A stretch of 64,000 bases of DNA. Origin: AR5 sp035762565 (lineage in GTDB: Bacteria; Methylomirabilota; Methylomirabilia; Rokubacteriales; CSP1-6). The stretch is taken from the NCBI GenBank assembly GCA_035762565.1, contig DASTOJ010000005.1, forward strand, positions 1 through 64,000, in the 5' to 3' direction. Position numbers and translations under genes: made by a program. The notes beneath the pieces were generated by a model. The model saw only the letters and a program-made list of their open reading frames with translations, was not told where the DNA came from and did no database searches. This document shows, in pieces, positions 1 to 8,056 of this stretch; positions within the stretch are counted from its first letter, which is position 1, and each line of letters begins with the position of its first letter.

Positions 1-2
1 CG

Positions 3-785
3 ACGGCCTTCGGCGAGCCGGACTTCATGTTCAAGCGCCTGAAACCCGTCGGCGGCGACCCCGACCTGCGGCCCTTCGAGCTCTACGTGCTGGCGACGTT
101 CTTCGGCGCCGACTGGGCGATCAACATGCGGCTGCTCTCCGAAGTGCGGCGCGACTACGAGAACGTGTTCCCGCCGATCCGCGATCAGCTGTACCGCATG
201 ATGGTGCAGGACGGGCTCTTCCCGGCGTCGCCCGGTCGCGTCCGCTCCGGATGGATGGTGGCCGGATTGCTCACCACGATCGGTGCTCTGCTCGTCCCGC
301 AATTCGCGCCGGCCTGGCTCGGTGTGTACGCACCCTGGCTGCAGATCGGGGTCGCGGCGAGCGGGCTCGTCTTCATCGGCTGGGGCTGGTTCATGCCGCG
401 CAAGACGTGGGCCGGTGTGCAGATCCTCGCCCACGTGCGCGGCTTCCAGGAGTTTCTCGAGCGGGCGGAGAAGGATCGACTCGAGCGGCTGCCGCCGGAC
501 ACGCTCCACCGGTGGCTGCCGTGGGCGATGGCGCTCGGCGTCACCGAGCGCTGGGTCTTCAATTTCCAGGGGCTCAAGGTCGCCGCGCCGACCTGGTACC
601 AGAGCCGCGGCGACTTTTCGTTGCCGACCTTCGCGCACGACCTCGGCGCCTTTGCCCGCCGGACGGAGGAAGCGATCCTCACAACCCGGCGCGGTTATGG
701 CGCCGGCACGGGGAGCGGCGGGGGCGGCTTCTCGAGGGGCTCGTCGGGCGGCGGCATGGGCGGCGGCGGCGGCGGGACGTTCTGA
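3..785 (+). CDS. DUF2207 family membrane protein, C-terminal part (5' truncated)
   Basis: The frame is open from base 3, so the gene begins before the window; the ATG at 27 is internal. About 260 residues remain. Two hydrophobic segments lie in the middle, around GLLTTIGALLVP and IGVAASGLVFIGWGWF. They are followed by a cytoplasmic stretch with the family signature PPDTLHRWLPWAMALG and a glycine-rich tail ending GGGGGGTF, both typical of DUF2207 (YciQ-like) proteins. No biochemical function is established for the family. tRNA-Asp follows 70 bases downstream on the same strand. Confidence 0.85.
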   Translation, partial: TAFGEPDFMFKRLKPVGGDPDLRPFELYVLATFFGADWAINMRLLSEVRRDYENVFPPIRDQLYRMMVQDGLFPASPGRVRSGWMVAGLLTTIGALLVPQFAPAWLGVYAPWLQIGVAASGLVFIGWGWFMPRKTWAGVQILAHVRGFQEFLERAEKDRLERLPPDTLHRWLPWAMALGVTERWVFNFQGLKVAAPTWYQSRGDFSLPTFAHDLGAFARRTEEAILTTRRGYGAGTGSGGGGFSRGSSGGGMGGGGGGTF

Positions 786-854
786 GGCCGGCGCCTCGCA
801 ATGTGCCGCGCCGGTGGACGAACCTCCGGCGCCCGGTGTATGGTAAGTGGCCTC

Positions 855-932
855 GGGCTCGTGGTGCAGCCTGGTTAGCACACTGGACTGTCAATCCAGA
901 GGTCGCGGGTTCAAGTCCCGTCGAGCCCGCCA
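855..932 (+). tRNA. tRNA-Asp (anticodon GTC)
   Basis: A full cloverleaf can be folded. The 7-bp acceptor stem pairs 855-861 with 922-928, the D stem is GTGC/GCAC and the anticodon stem is CTGGA/TCCAG. The loop CTGTCAA places anticodon GTC at 890-892, and the T arm is GCGGG-TTCAAGT-CCCGT. The discriminator base is G929 and CCA is encoded at 930-932. It decodes GAC and GAU as aspartate. Confidence 0.97.
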
Positions 933-1004
933 TTCAACTGCCGCGGTCAGGCGCCGTCCCGGCGCCGTCGACGGCCACCTTCTCGCCAGGGAGACGCTCC
1001 GGAC

Positions 1005-1694
1005 GTGAGGCTGCGCTCGCTGCATCGCAGTCATCGCTGGATCGCGATTCCGACGGGCGTCTTCATCATCGGCTGGATCGTCACCGGCGTCGTGGCGCTG
1101 GTGCCGACGCCGGCCCCGGTCCCGAGGGCCGCCCAGACGCTGGACCTCGCCCAGGTGGCCGTCACTCCCGCGGAGGCCGTCCGAGCGCTGGCCGAAACCG
1201 GCGTGGGCGCGCCCGTCAGGGCGCTGCGCCTGCAACGGCTCGGCGACGTGCTCGCCTACGAGATCTCCGTCGTCGGCCGGGGACCGCAGCTGATCGACGC
1301 CCGCACGGGTCGCCGGGTCACGGTGGACGAGGGACTGGCGCGAAGCATCGCGGTGGCCCGCGCGCCGGCGGGAGCCCGGCTCGTGCGCGCGGACCTCCTG
1401 TCACGGCGTCGCGAGGACCTGATGTACCGCTGGGGTGGCCTGCCGGCGTACCGCATCACGTTCGACGATCCCTGGGCGACCGTGGTCTACGTCGTGGCCG
1501 AGGACGGTTCCCTCCAGACGACGACGCGGTGGGGCCGGGTCCTCGGCGCCGTCGCCGCGCTGCACACGTTCGACCCGCTCGATCTGGTCCTCAGGGACCC
1601 GGCGATCCGCAAGGCCATTCTGATCGCCGTCTCCCTCACCGCCCTGGTGACCGCGATCACCGGCTACGCGATCGTCGTCTCGCGGCAGAGGTGA
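1005..1694 (+). CDS. PepSY-type membrane protein
   Basis: 229 residues starting at GTG. An N-terminal transmembrane helix (IAIPTGVFIIGWIVTGVVALV, roughly residues 13-33) is followed by a periplasmic region that resembles two PepSY repeats. One is near residues 45-105 (VTPAEAVRALAE, then LAYEISVVGRGPQLIDARTG). The other is near 110-180 (LPAYRITFDDPW, then VYVVAEDGS). A second helix lies near the C terminus (AILIAVSLTALVTAITGYAIVV). PepSY-associated membrane proteins are linked to metal reduction or protease inhibition, but the exact role here is unknown. An AGGGAG ribosome binding site lies about 10 bases upstream. Confidence 0.7.
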   Translation: MRLRSLHRSHRWIAIPTGVFIIGWIVTGVVALVPTPAPVPRAAQTLDLAQVAVTPAEAVRALAETGVGAPVRALRLQRLGDVLAYEISVVGRGPQLIDARTGRRVTVDEGLARSIAVARAPAGARLVRADLLSRRREDLMYRWGGLPAYRITFDDPWATVVYVVAEDGSLQTTTRWGRVLGAVAALHTFDPLDLVLRDPAIRKAILIAVSLTALVTAITGYAIVVSRQR

Positions 1695-1703
1695 CGGCGA
1701 CCC

Positions 1704-1907
1704 TCAGGCGGCGCTGCGAATCCAGACGCGCACCGTCCGGATCGCGTCGCGGACAGCCTCCTCCGGGCCCCGGATCCGGAGACGCGCGCCCTCGAGCAGC
1801 GCGGTGACGGCAAGCTCGCAGCCGTGGGCGTCGCACCAGGAGCCCACGGTGTCCTGGAGCGCCGCCAGCCTCGGACCGAGATAGGTGAACTCGTAGCTGG
1901 TGGTCAT
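1704..1907 (-). CDS. small hypothetical protein
   Basis: 67 residues from an ATG. I do not recognise a family. The sequence looks like a compact alpha/beta fold (TSYEFTYLGPRLAALQDTV, then an acidic and arginine-rich second half) and has neither signal peptide nor membrane helix. It is convergent with the PepSY protein, 10 bases away, and divergent from the membrane protein at 2051. The gap 1908-2050 must hold both promoters, but no convincing box is visible there. Confidence 0.5.
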   Translation of the reverse strand: MTTSYEFTYLGPRLAALQDTVGSWCDAHGCELAVTALLEGARLRIRGPEEAVRDAIRTVRVWIRSAA

Positions 1908-2050
1908 CGCGGGGGCACGACGAGCAATTGGGATGCCGCCACCGATGGTGTGAGGTTTCGCGGCGCGCCGCCGATCGGCGCGTCAGGGGTCGAACAGGGG
2001 TGACGGACAACCGTCAAACGGTCATCAGCAGGCCGTAAGATCGCTCGCGG

Positions 2051-2830
2051 ATGACGCTCGTCCTCGAGCTCGTGCTCACCCCGCTCCTCATCGCCGCGGC
2101 CAGCCTGGCCGGCCGCCGGTGGGGGCAGGCGGTCGGCGGCTGGCTGGTCGGGCTTCCGCTCACGACCGGCCCGGTGGCGTTCTTCCTGGCCCTCGACCAC
2201 GGGACCGCATTCGCGACCGTGGTCGCGCTCGGCTCGCTGGCCGGAGCGATCGCCGAGGGGGCGTTCTGTTTGGCCTACGGCCACCTCGCACGGCGCGGCC
2301 CGGCCGTCGCGCTCTCCGCCGCCTGCGCGGCCTTCGCGCTGGCCGCGGCGGCGCTGCGGGGACTCGCGCTTCCACTGACCGCGCTGGGCCTGCTCGTCTT
2401 CGCAACGCTGGCCATGTCGCTCTGGTTCATGCCCTCGGGCTCGGGCCCGGCCGACCCGGCGCCGCCGCCGCGCTGGGACATCGCGGCGCGGATGGCCGTC
2501 ACGACCGCGCTGGTCGTCGGCCTCACGGCGATCGCGCCGGCGCTGGGTCCCAGGCCCAGCGGCATCCTCGCCGCGTTTCCCCTCTACGCCGCCATCCTGA
2601 CGGTGTTCGCCCACCGGGCGGGTGCCGCGCCGGCGGTGCAGGTGCTCCGCGGCCTGCTGCTCGGGCTGTTCTCGTTCGCGGCATTTTTCGTGGTGCTCGC
2701 CGCGCTGCTCGAGCGGCTGGGCACGGGCGGGGCCTTCGTGGCCGCCACGGCCGTGGCGCTGGCGGCCCAGGGCGCGTCGCTGGGGGTCGTCCTCGCCGCG
2801 CGGCGGTCGAGTACACTCGGGCGGGCGTGA
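2051..2830 (+). CDS. multipass integral membrane protein
   Basis: 259 residues with about nine hydrophobic segments. The two halves look related: WLVGLPLTTGPVAFFLALDHG in the first half matches the spacing of GILAAFPLYAAILTVFAHRAG in the second, which suggests an internal duplication. GLPLTTGP resembles GlpM-like small membrane proteins, but I cannot assign a transported substrate. The stop codon overlaps the GTG of the next gene (GTGA), so the two are probably co-translated. Confidence 0.65.
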   Translation: MTLVLELVLTPLLIAAASLAGRRWGQAVGGWLVGLPLTTGPVAFFLALDHGTAFATVVALGSLAGAIAEGAFCLAYGHLARRGPAVALSAACAAFALAAAALRGLALPLTALGLLVFATLAMSLWFMPSGSGPADPAPPPRWDIAARMAVTTALVVGLTAIAPALGPRPSGILAAFPLYAAILTVFAHRAGAAPAVQVLRGLLLGLFSFAAFFVVLAALLERLGTGGAFVAATAVALAAQGASLGVVLAARRSSTLGRA

Positions 2831-3453
2831 CGGACCGCGCACCCTTCGGCTTCAGCCCCCGGGAGCTTCGTTCGCTGCGGGCCTTGCGGACGCCGCACGG
2901 TGTTCAGCGCGCGCTCGACGCCATGCCGTACCACCTGGCCTCGACGGCGTGGTCGCCCCGCCGCGTGCTGCGGGCGGGCACGGCCCACTGCCTGGAGGGG
3001 GCGGTGTTCGCGGCGGCCGCGCTGCGGGTGCTCGGGTTGCCACCCCTGCTGCTGGATCTCGAGGCCGTGCAGGACACCGATCACGTGGTGGCCGTCTACC
3101 GCGCGGGCGGGCACTGGGGCGCGATCGCCAAGTCGAACTTCGCCGGGCTGCGCTACCGCGAGCCTGTCTACCGCAGCGTGCGCGAGCTGGCGATGAGCTA
3201 CTTCGAGGGCTACGTCAACCTGCGCGGCGACCGCACCCTCCGCGCGTACTCGCACCCGGTGAACCTGGCGCGGTTCGACGCCCGCCGGCCCGGCTGGATG
3301 ACCGCCGAGGACGACCTCTGGTGGATCGCCGAGCACCTGGCCGGCGTCCGCCACACACCCGTGCTGACGGCCGCCATGGTCCGCCGCCTGCAGCGGGTGG
3401 ATCGGCGCTCGCTCGACGCCGCCCGCGTCGGCTACCGCGAGCCGGCCCGGTGA
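2827..3453 (+). CDS. transglutaminase-like cysteine peptidase-fold protein
   Basis: 208 residues from a GTG overlapping the previous stop. A Cys-His pair in transglutaminase arrangement is visible: GTAHCLEGAVFAAAALR carries the candidate nucleophile and DTDHVVAVY the candidate histidine. They are followed by the conserved block GHWGAIAKSNF and YREPVYRSVRELAMSYF. This is a widespread conserved hypothetical family and the substrate is unknown. The next gene again starts in a GTGA overlap. It differs from the lasso-peptide B2 peptidases that share the same superfamily fold. Confidence 0.65.
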   Translation: MTDRAPFGFSPRELRSLRALRTPHGVQRALDAMPYHLASTAWSPRRVLRAGTAHCLEGAVFAAAALRVLGLPPLLLDLEAVQDTDHVVAVYRAGGHWGAIAKSNFAGLRYREPVYRSVRELAMSYFEGYVNLRGDRTLRAYSHPVNLARFDARRPGWMTAEDDLWWIAEHLAGVRHTPVLTAAMVRRLQRVDRRSLDAARVGYREPAR

Positions 3454-3968
3454 GCGCGCCCGCCCGCATCCAGCTCGTTCGCGGCGACATCACGCGGCTG
3501 CGGGTGGACGCGATCGTCAACGCCGCCAACTCCACGCTCCTGGGCGGCGGCGGAGTGGACGGCGCCATCCACCGCGCGGCCGGCCCCGGGCTGCTCGCCG
3601 AGTGCCGGACGCTGGGCGGATGCCCGCCGGGCGACGCCCGGCTCACGCGCGGCTACCGTCTGCCGGCCGGCTTCGTCATCCACACCGTCGGACCGATCTG
3701 GCGCGGCGGCGACGAGGGCGAGGATGCGGTGCTGGCGTCGTGCTACCGCACGGCGCTGGCGCTGGCCGCCGCGCGGGGGTTCGCGACGGTCGCCTTTCCA
3801 GCGATCAGCTGCGGGGTGTACGGCTTCCCGGTTCCGCGCGCGTGCCGCATCGCGACCCGCGAGGTGCAGGCGTTCCTGGCCGCCGCGCCGCGCCCCGAGC
3901 GGGTGTACCTCGTCGGCTTCGACGCCGGCGTCCACGCCGAGTACGCGCGCATCCTCGGCGACGTATAA
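3450..3968 (+). CDS. macrodomain protein (ADP-ribose/O-acetyl-ADP-ribose binding)
   Basis: 172 residues from a GTG overlapping the upstream stop. Classic macrodomain signatures are in order: VDAIVNAANSTLLGGGGVDGAIHRAAG for the ADP-ribose pocket (residues ~20-46), FVIHTVGPIW, and FPAISCGVYGFP. These match the MacroD/YmdB type that removes ADP-ribose from proteins or hydrolyses O-acetyl-ADP-ribose. The overlap with a transglutaminase-like gene suggests a shared but unknown process. Confidence 0.92.
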   Translation: MSAPARIQLVRGDITRLRVDAIVNAANSTLLGGGGVDGAIHRAAGPGLLAECRTLGGCPPGDARLTRGYRLPAGFVIHTVGPIWRGGDEGEDAVLASCYRTALALAAARGFATVAFPAISCGVYGFPVPRACRIATREVQAFLAAAPRPERVYLVGFDAGVHAEYARILGDV

Positions 3969-3978
3969 TCGCCGACCA

Positions 3979-4782
3979 ATGACGCTCCCCACGCTGCTCG
4001 CGCTCGACTTCGACGGCGTCGTCTGCGACGGCCGGCCGGAATACTTCGAGACCGCGTGGCGAGCGTACGCGGCCGCCTGGCCCGCCCCGCTGGCGACGGT
4101 ACGGCCGGCCGCCGTGGCCGAGCGCTTCTCGGCGCTCCGCCCGCTCATCGAGAGCGGCTGGGAGATGCCGCTGATGGTCCACGCGCTCCTGGCCGGCGTC
4201 GCGGCGCCCGCGCTCGCGGACCGCCGCGCGTGGCTCGAGACCGCGCCCGGACTGATGACGGAGGCGGGCGTCACCGCCGAGACCCTCGGCCGCGCGCTCA
4301 ACCGCGTCCGCGACGAGTGGTTCGCGCGCGACTCCGCGGACTGGCTCGCGCACCATCGGTTCTATCCGGGCGTGGCCGGCCGGATCGCCATGCTGCTCGA
4401 GGGGCCCACGCGCGTCGTCATCGTCACGACCAAGGCCGAGCGCTTCGTGCGGCTGCTGCTCGTCGGCGCGGACCCGCGCCTGTCGGCGGTCGCGGTGATC
4501 GGTCGCGAGCCCGGCCGGCCGGTGCCCAAGCCGGACATCCTGCGCAAGCTCGCCGACAGCCAGGGGCTCGGCGCCGACGCCGCCGGCGTCTGGTTCGTGG
4601 AGGACATGCTGGAGACGCTGGAGACGACCGCGGCCCGCAAGGATCTCGCGGGCGCCCGCCTGTTCCTCGCGGACTGGGGTTACAACACCCCCGCCGACCG
4701 TGCGCACGCCCGGGCCGGCCGGCGGATCACCCTGCTGTCGCTCGAGCGCTTCGCCTTGCCGCTGGAGACCTGGTCGCACTGA
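3979..4782 (+). CDS. HAD superfamily hydrolase
   Basis: 267 residues from ATG 3979, ten bases after the macrodomain gene. HAD motif I is LLALDFDGVVCDG with nucleophile Asp. Motif II is RVVIVTTKA, a lysine lies in PVPKPDIL and motif IV is VWFVEDMLETLE. The helical insert between motifs I and II (about 100 residues) is the cap domain. It probably acts as a small-molecule phosphatase, but the substrate cannot be read from the sequence. Confidence 0.85.
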   Translation: MTLPTLLALDFDGVVCDGRPEYFETAWRAYAAAWPAPLATVRPAAVAERFSALRPLIESGWEMPLMVHALLAGVAAPALADRRAWLETAPGLMTEAGVTAETLGRALNRVRDEWFARDSADWLAHHRFYPGVAGRIAMLLEGPTRVVIVTTKAERFVRLLLVGADPRLSAVAVIGREPGRPVPKPDILRKLADSQGLGADAAGVWFVEDMLETLETTAARKDLAGARLFLADWGYNTPADRAHARAGRRITLLSLERFALPLETWSH

Positions 4783-4838
4783 TCCCCGGCACCGCGCTTG
4801 CTTCTCGTTCACCTGAACGAGACAGAGGGAGGTCAGCG

Positions 4839-5048
4839 GTGATCAAGAGTTTCCTGGCCGGCGCCGTCGCGGGCGCGGCCGTCATGTGGGTGTGGGGCGA
4901 GCAGATCCGCGAGTCCATCGACGACGCGACCACGGGGGTCCGCACCCGGGCCTCCGAGCAGCTGCACGGCGTGGCCGATACGCTGCAGACGGTTGCCGAC
5001 ACGGTCGATCAGGGCCTGGGCGGGACGACGCAGCCGCGCGCGTCCTGA
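4839..5048 (+). CDS. small YtxH-like membrane-anchored protein
   Basis: 69 residues from a GTG preceded by GGGAGG at 4827-4832. A short N-terminal hydrophobic segment (FLAGAVAGAAVMWVWG) is followed by an amphipathic, coiled-coil-like tail (TRASEQLHGVADTLQTVADT). This resembles the YtxH/gas-vesicle-like stress proteins in layout only. The PsiE-like gene follows one base after its stop. Confidence 0.6.
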   Translation: MIKSFLAGAVAGAAVMWVWGEQIRESIDDATTGVRTRASEQLHGVADTLQTVADTVDQGLGGTTQPRAS

Positions 5049-5049
5049 C

Positions 5050-5535
5050 GTGGCCAGGGCCGGCGCGCCCGGGGACGCCCGCGAGTGGGTGGCCCGCGGG
5101 TTCACCCGGATCGAGGACGCGGTCTACGTCGGCCTCGGGCTGCTGCTCGCGGCGAGCGCGGTTGCGTTGCTGGTCACGACCGGCGTCGCCTTCGTCCGGA
5201 GCGTGCTGGAGGGCGCCCTGGCCGGCCGCGTGGTCGCGCTCCTCGACCAGATCCTGCTCGTCTTCATGATCGTCGAGGTCCTCTACACCGTGCAGGTGTC
5301 CTTCCGCGAGCACGCGCTGGTGCCCGAGCCGTTCCTGATCGTGGGCCTGATCGCGGCGATCCGCCGCGTGCTGGTGCTCACCGCGGAGTTCGGCGAGCTG
5401 CTGACCACGGGCGGCGCCGTCTTTCAGAACGCGATGCTGGAGCTGGCGCTGCTCACGGTGATGACTCTCGCGCTCGTCGGCGCCCTGGTCCTGGTGCGCA
5501 AGCGCGCCCCCGGCGCCGCCGCCGAAAAAGCCTAG
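5050..5535 (+). CDS. phosphate-starvation-inducible PsiE-like membrane protein
   Basis: 161 residues from a GTG. About four membrane helices are visible, with the family's most conserved block between the second and third (YTVQVSFREHALVPEPFL, then IAAIRRVLVLTAEFGE). PsiE is induced by phosphate limitation in enterobacteria, but its molecular function is unknown. Spacing to the upstream YtxH-like gene implies an operon. Confidence 0.85.
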   Translation: MARAGAPGDAREWVARGFTRIEDAVYVGLGLLLAASAVALLVTTGVAFVRSVLEGALAGRVVALLDQILLVFMIVEVLYTVQVSFREHALVPEPFLIVGLIAAIRRVLVLTAEFGELLTTGGAVFQNAMLELALLTVMTLALVGALVLVRKRAPGAAAEKA

Positions 5536-5543
5536 GCCGGCTT

Positions 5544-5563
5544 GGGGGCCCTTCGAGGCCCCC
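5544..5563. terminator. bidirectional hairpin between convergent genes
   Basis: GGGGGCC (5544-5550) pairs with GGCCCCC (5557-5563) around a CTTCGA loop. It lies between the stops of the PsiE-like gene (+) and dut (-), where a shared terminator is expected. There is no clear T-tract on either side. Confidence 0.55.
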
Positions 5564-5570
5564 CACGGAG

Positions 5571-6008
5571 TCAACCGGTCGAGCCGAAGCCGCCGGTGCC
5601 ACGCTCGCTGGGGGGCAGCTCGGCCACCGCGGCGAGTGCGACGCGTTCGACCCGCTGGACGACGAGCTGGGCGACCCGGTCGCCGCGGCGGAGGGTCACC
5701 GGCGCGTCGCCGAGGTTCACGAGCAACACCTTCACCTCGCCGCGGTAGCCCGCGTCGATCAGCCCTGGCGTGTTGACGATGGTCACCCCGTGGCGAAGCG
5801 CGAGCCCCGAGCGGGGCAGCACGAAGCCGGCGAAGCCGGGCGGGATCGCCAGCGCGACGCCGGTGGCGACGAGCGCTCGCGCGCCCGGCGCGAGCGTCAC
5901 CTCCCGGGCGGCGTGCAGGTCGAGGCCGGCATCCTCCGGGCGGGCGTAGGCGGGCAGGGGCAGCGCCGCGTCGACCCTCAGGACGGGGACGCGGACCGGG
6001 TCCGTCAT
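5571..6008 (-). CDS. dut: deoxyuridine 5'-triphosphate nucleotidohydrolase
   Basis: 145 residues with all five motifs of trimeric dUTPases in order: DAGLDLHA, LPRSGLAL, GLIDAGYRGEV (catalytic Asp and substrate tyrosine region), GDRVAQLVV and the C-terminal RGTGGFGSTG lid. It hydrolyses dUTP to dUMP, which keeps uracil out of DNA and supplies dTMP synthesis. The ATG overlaps the stop of the upstream protease gene (ATGA), so the two are one transcript. Confidence 0.97.
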   Translation of the reverse strand: MTDPVRVPVLRVDAALPLPAYARPEDAGLDLHAAREVTLAPGARALVATGVALAIPPGFAGFVLPRSGLALRHGVTIVNTPGLIDAGYRGEVKVLLVNLGDAPVTLRRGDRVAQLVVQRVERVALAAVAELPPSERGTGGFGSTG

Positions 6009-7978
6009 CGGCTGCTGTGCGCGCGCTCCGGGTCCGTCTGCACGACCAGGTTGGCCAGCCGGCGGAGGACCTCGATCGTGAGCTGGGGGCGGTTGCGGAT
6101 GAGCCAGTCGAGCCGCTCGTCCTTGATGACGAGGAGCTCCACGTCGGTCTGGGCGATGAGATCCGCGGACCGGGGCGCTCCACGGAACAGCGACAGCTCC
6201 CCGATCAGCTCACCCTCACCCATGGTGCCCAGCAGCCGGTGGTCGCCGTTGAACGTCCGGCGGGCCTCGACGATGCCCGAGTGGACGAGGAACGCCTCGC
6301 CGAGGGAGTCGGTCCCTTCCTTCGTGATGACCTCGCCGGCCTTGAAGTGGCGCCGCTCGAGGTCGCCGAGGGTGAGGCTCTTGTAGATCTCCAGGCCGAC
6401 CGAGGGCAGCGCGGACTTGGACTCGACCGGCAGCCGGGCGTTGGTCCAGCCGCCGAGGCCGCCCTTGAGGATGCGCACGCGCTTGTATCCGCGCTCACGG
6501 AGCTTCTGCGCGACCGCGGCGCTGGTCGTCTCGTCGGGGGTGGTGCAGTAGGTGACGATCATCTGCTCGGGCGCGACCTCGAGGGTGAAGTCCGCCGCGC
6601 CGACCGCCTCCGGTTCCACACGCAGGGCGCCCGGCAGCCGCAGCGGGCTGGTCTCGAAGTCGCTCCGGGTGCGCACGTCGAGCAGCACCGGGGTCTCGCC
6701 CGCCTCGATGGCGCCGATGACCTGGGCCGGCACGATGCGGAAGCGGTTGCGCCACCACCGTCGTGCGAACATGCCGCCGTAGGCGCCCACGCTCAGCAGG
6801 GTGACGCCGAGCGTCGCCCATGCCCACGGGAACGGCCGCGGCGGCGGGTTCTTGGCCAGCTTCTCGGCCTCGGCCAGCGCCCGCTTGACGGTGGCCAGAT
6901 TGGGCAGCAGCGCGTTGGCCTCGGCGATCTTGGTGGCCGCCGCCCCGAAGCGCTCGTCGAGCAGCAGCTGGATCCCGGCCGCCCACACGGGATTGAATTT
7001 GCTCTCGCCCGGCCGCACGTCGGTGCCCTTCAGGAACGTCCCCACGTCACGGGCCGGGATCAGGAAGTTGAAGCCCTGCACGATGGAGCCGGCCTGCGAG
7101 AGCGAGATGAAGGTGAGGACGCCGAGCACCAGGGCGTCGTCGCCGACGGCGGGGCCACCGCTGTTGCCGTGGGCGGCCGGCGCGTCGGTCTGGATCGTGT
7201 CCTGGCCGATGGCATCCAGCGGGAAGCCCGAGACGGCGCCGTTGGTCACGGACGCCTCCAGCGTCGCTGACTGGTTCAGCAGCTCGTGGGAGAGCACGAC
7301 GCCGGGGAAGCCGAGGATGTGCACGGGATCCCCGAGCTGGGCGTCGCGCGTCGCCAGGCCGAGGGCGGGGTAGACTCCGTCCTTCACCCGCAGCAGGGCC
7401 AGGTCGCGCCCGGACCCCGGGAGCGGCTTGTTGTCCACGCCGACGCTGATCGGCGGGCTGAACTTCTTGACTTCCGCCGGCAGCACCATCCCGTTCGACA
7501 GCAGGACGGTGAGCGCCGGCTCGGGCTCCACCTGTGCGGTCGCAAGGGCGCGGGCGCTGGCGTCGCGGCGGATCTGCTCCTCGACCTCGGGTCGCTGACC
7601 CAGCATGAGTCCCCGCGCTCTCAGCGCAGGCTCGACGCAGGCCTGCTCGATCGCCTTCTTCTTCAGCTCGTGGATCACCCACCCCGGCGTCCGGTGGACG
7701 GGGTCGACGACGTGCGCGTTGGTCACGACCCAGCCGCGGCCGTCCACGAACCAGCCGGTGCCCGTCTCCACGAACGGCTTGGGCTTCACGGTGACGGGAC
7801 CCTTGCCGCAGTTCATGGTGATCTCGGCGTCGACCCGCGCGGTCACGAGGGCGACCGCCGGGGTGGCCCGCAGCAGGACCTCGGTCACGGAGAGCGCGAG
7901 GGCAGGGGGGGCGGAGAGCGCCGCGGCCAGGGCGACGATCGCTGCGGCCAACACCTTCATGGCCATCGACCGTATCAC
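6005..7978 (-). CDS. exported trypsin-like protease fused to rhodanese and cyclic-nucleotide-binding domains
   Basis: 657 residues. A signal peptide or anchor occupies residues 1-29. A DegP-like serine protease domain follows at about 35-320, with catalytic His89 (TNAHVV), Asp192 (RDLALLR) and Ser273 (GNSGGP). A membrane helix lies at about 387-404. A rhodanese domain spans ~415-518 with Cys478 (VTYCTT) at the active-site position. A cyclic-nucleotide-binding domain spans ~530-650, with the phosphate-binding cassette IGELSLFRGAPRSA. The order implies an extracytoplasmic protease tied to two cytoplasmic sensor or redox domains. No PDZ domain is visible. It is translationally coupled to dut. 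Confidence 0.88.
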   Translation of the reverse strand: MIRSMAMKVLAAAIVALAAALSAPPALALSVTEVLLRATPAVALVTARVDAEITMNCGKGPVTVKPKPFVETGTGWFVDGRGWVVTNAHVVDPVHRTPGWVIHELKKKAIEQACVEPALRARGLMLGQRPEVEEQIRRDASARALATAQVEPEPALTVLLSNGMVLPAEVKKFSPPISVGVDNKPLPGSGRDLALLRVKDGVYPALGLATRDAQLGDPVHILGFPGVVLSHELLNQSATLEASVTNGAVSGFPLDAIGQDTIQTDAPAAHGNSGGPAVGDDALVLGVLTFISLSQAGSIVQGFNFLIPARDVGTFLKGTDVRPGESKFNPVWAAGIQLLLDERFGAAATKIAEANALLPNLATVKRALAEAEKLAKNPPPRPFPWAWATLGVTLLSVGAYGGMFARRWWRNRFRIVPAQVIGAIEAGETPVLLDVRTRSDFETSPLRLPGALRVEPEAVGAADFTLEVAPEQMIVTYCTTPDETTSAAVAQKLRERGYKRVRILKGGLGGWTNARLPVESKSALPSVGLEIYKSLTLGDLERRHFKAGEVITKEGTDSLGEAFLVHSGIVEARRTFNGDHRLLGTMGEGELIGELSLFRGAPRSADLIAQTDVELLVIKDERLDWLIRNRPQLTIEVLRRLANLVVQTDPERAHSSR

Positions 7979-7980
7979 GG

Positions 7981-8008
7981 CAGCCGGCGGGTTTGCACCC
8001 GCCGGCTG
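7981..8008 (-). terminator. 12-bp perfect hairpin, terminator-like
   Basis: CAGCCGGCGGGT (7981-7992) pairs perfectly with ACCCGCCGGCTG (7997-8008) around a TTGC loop. It lies 3' of the proline-rich protein gene (stop at 8057) and just before the protease start on the same strand, as expected for a terminator or attenuator. A T-tract is lacking. Confidence 0.55.
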
Positions 8009-8056
8009 TCGCCGGGGGGCGCGACGAGACCGGCCGGTCCCGTCGCGCCCGTCAGC

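Noticed and set aside
2827..3453. The transglutaminase-like gene as the missing lasso B2 peptidase
   Set aside because: It shares the superfamily fold and a Cys/His pair, but it is 16 kb away, in its own overlapping gene set, and its conserved blocks (GHWGAIAKSNF, YREPVYRSVRELAMSYF) belong to another family.
7981..8008. The perfect 12-bp hairpin as a riboswitch or operator
   Set aside because: It has no conserved aptamer bases and lies where a 3' end is expected; a terminator-like role is simpler.
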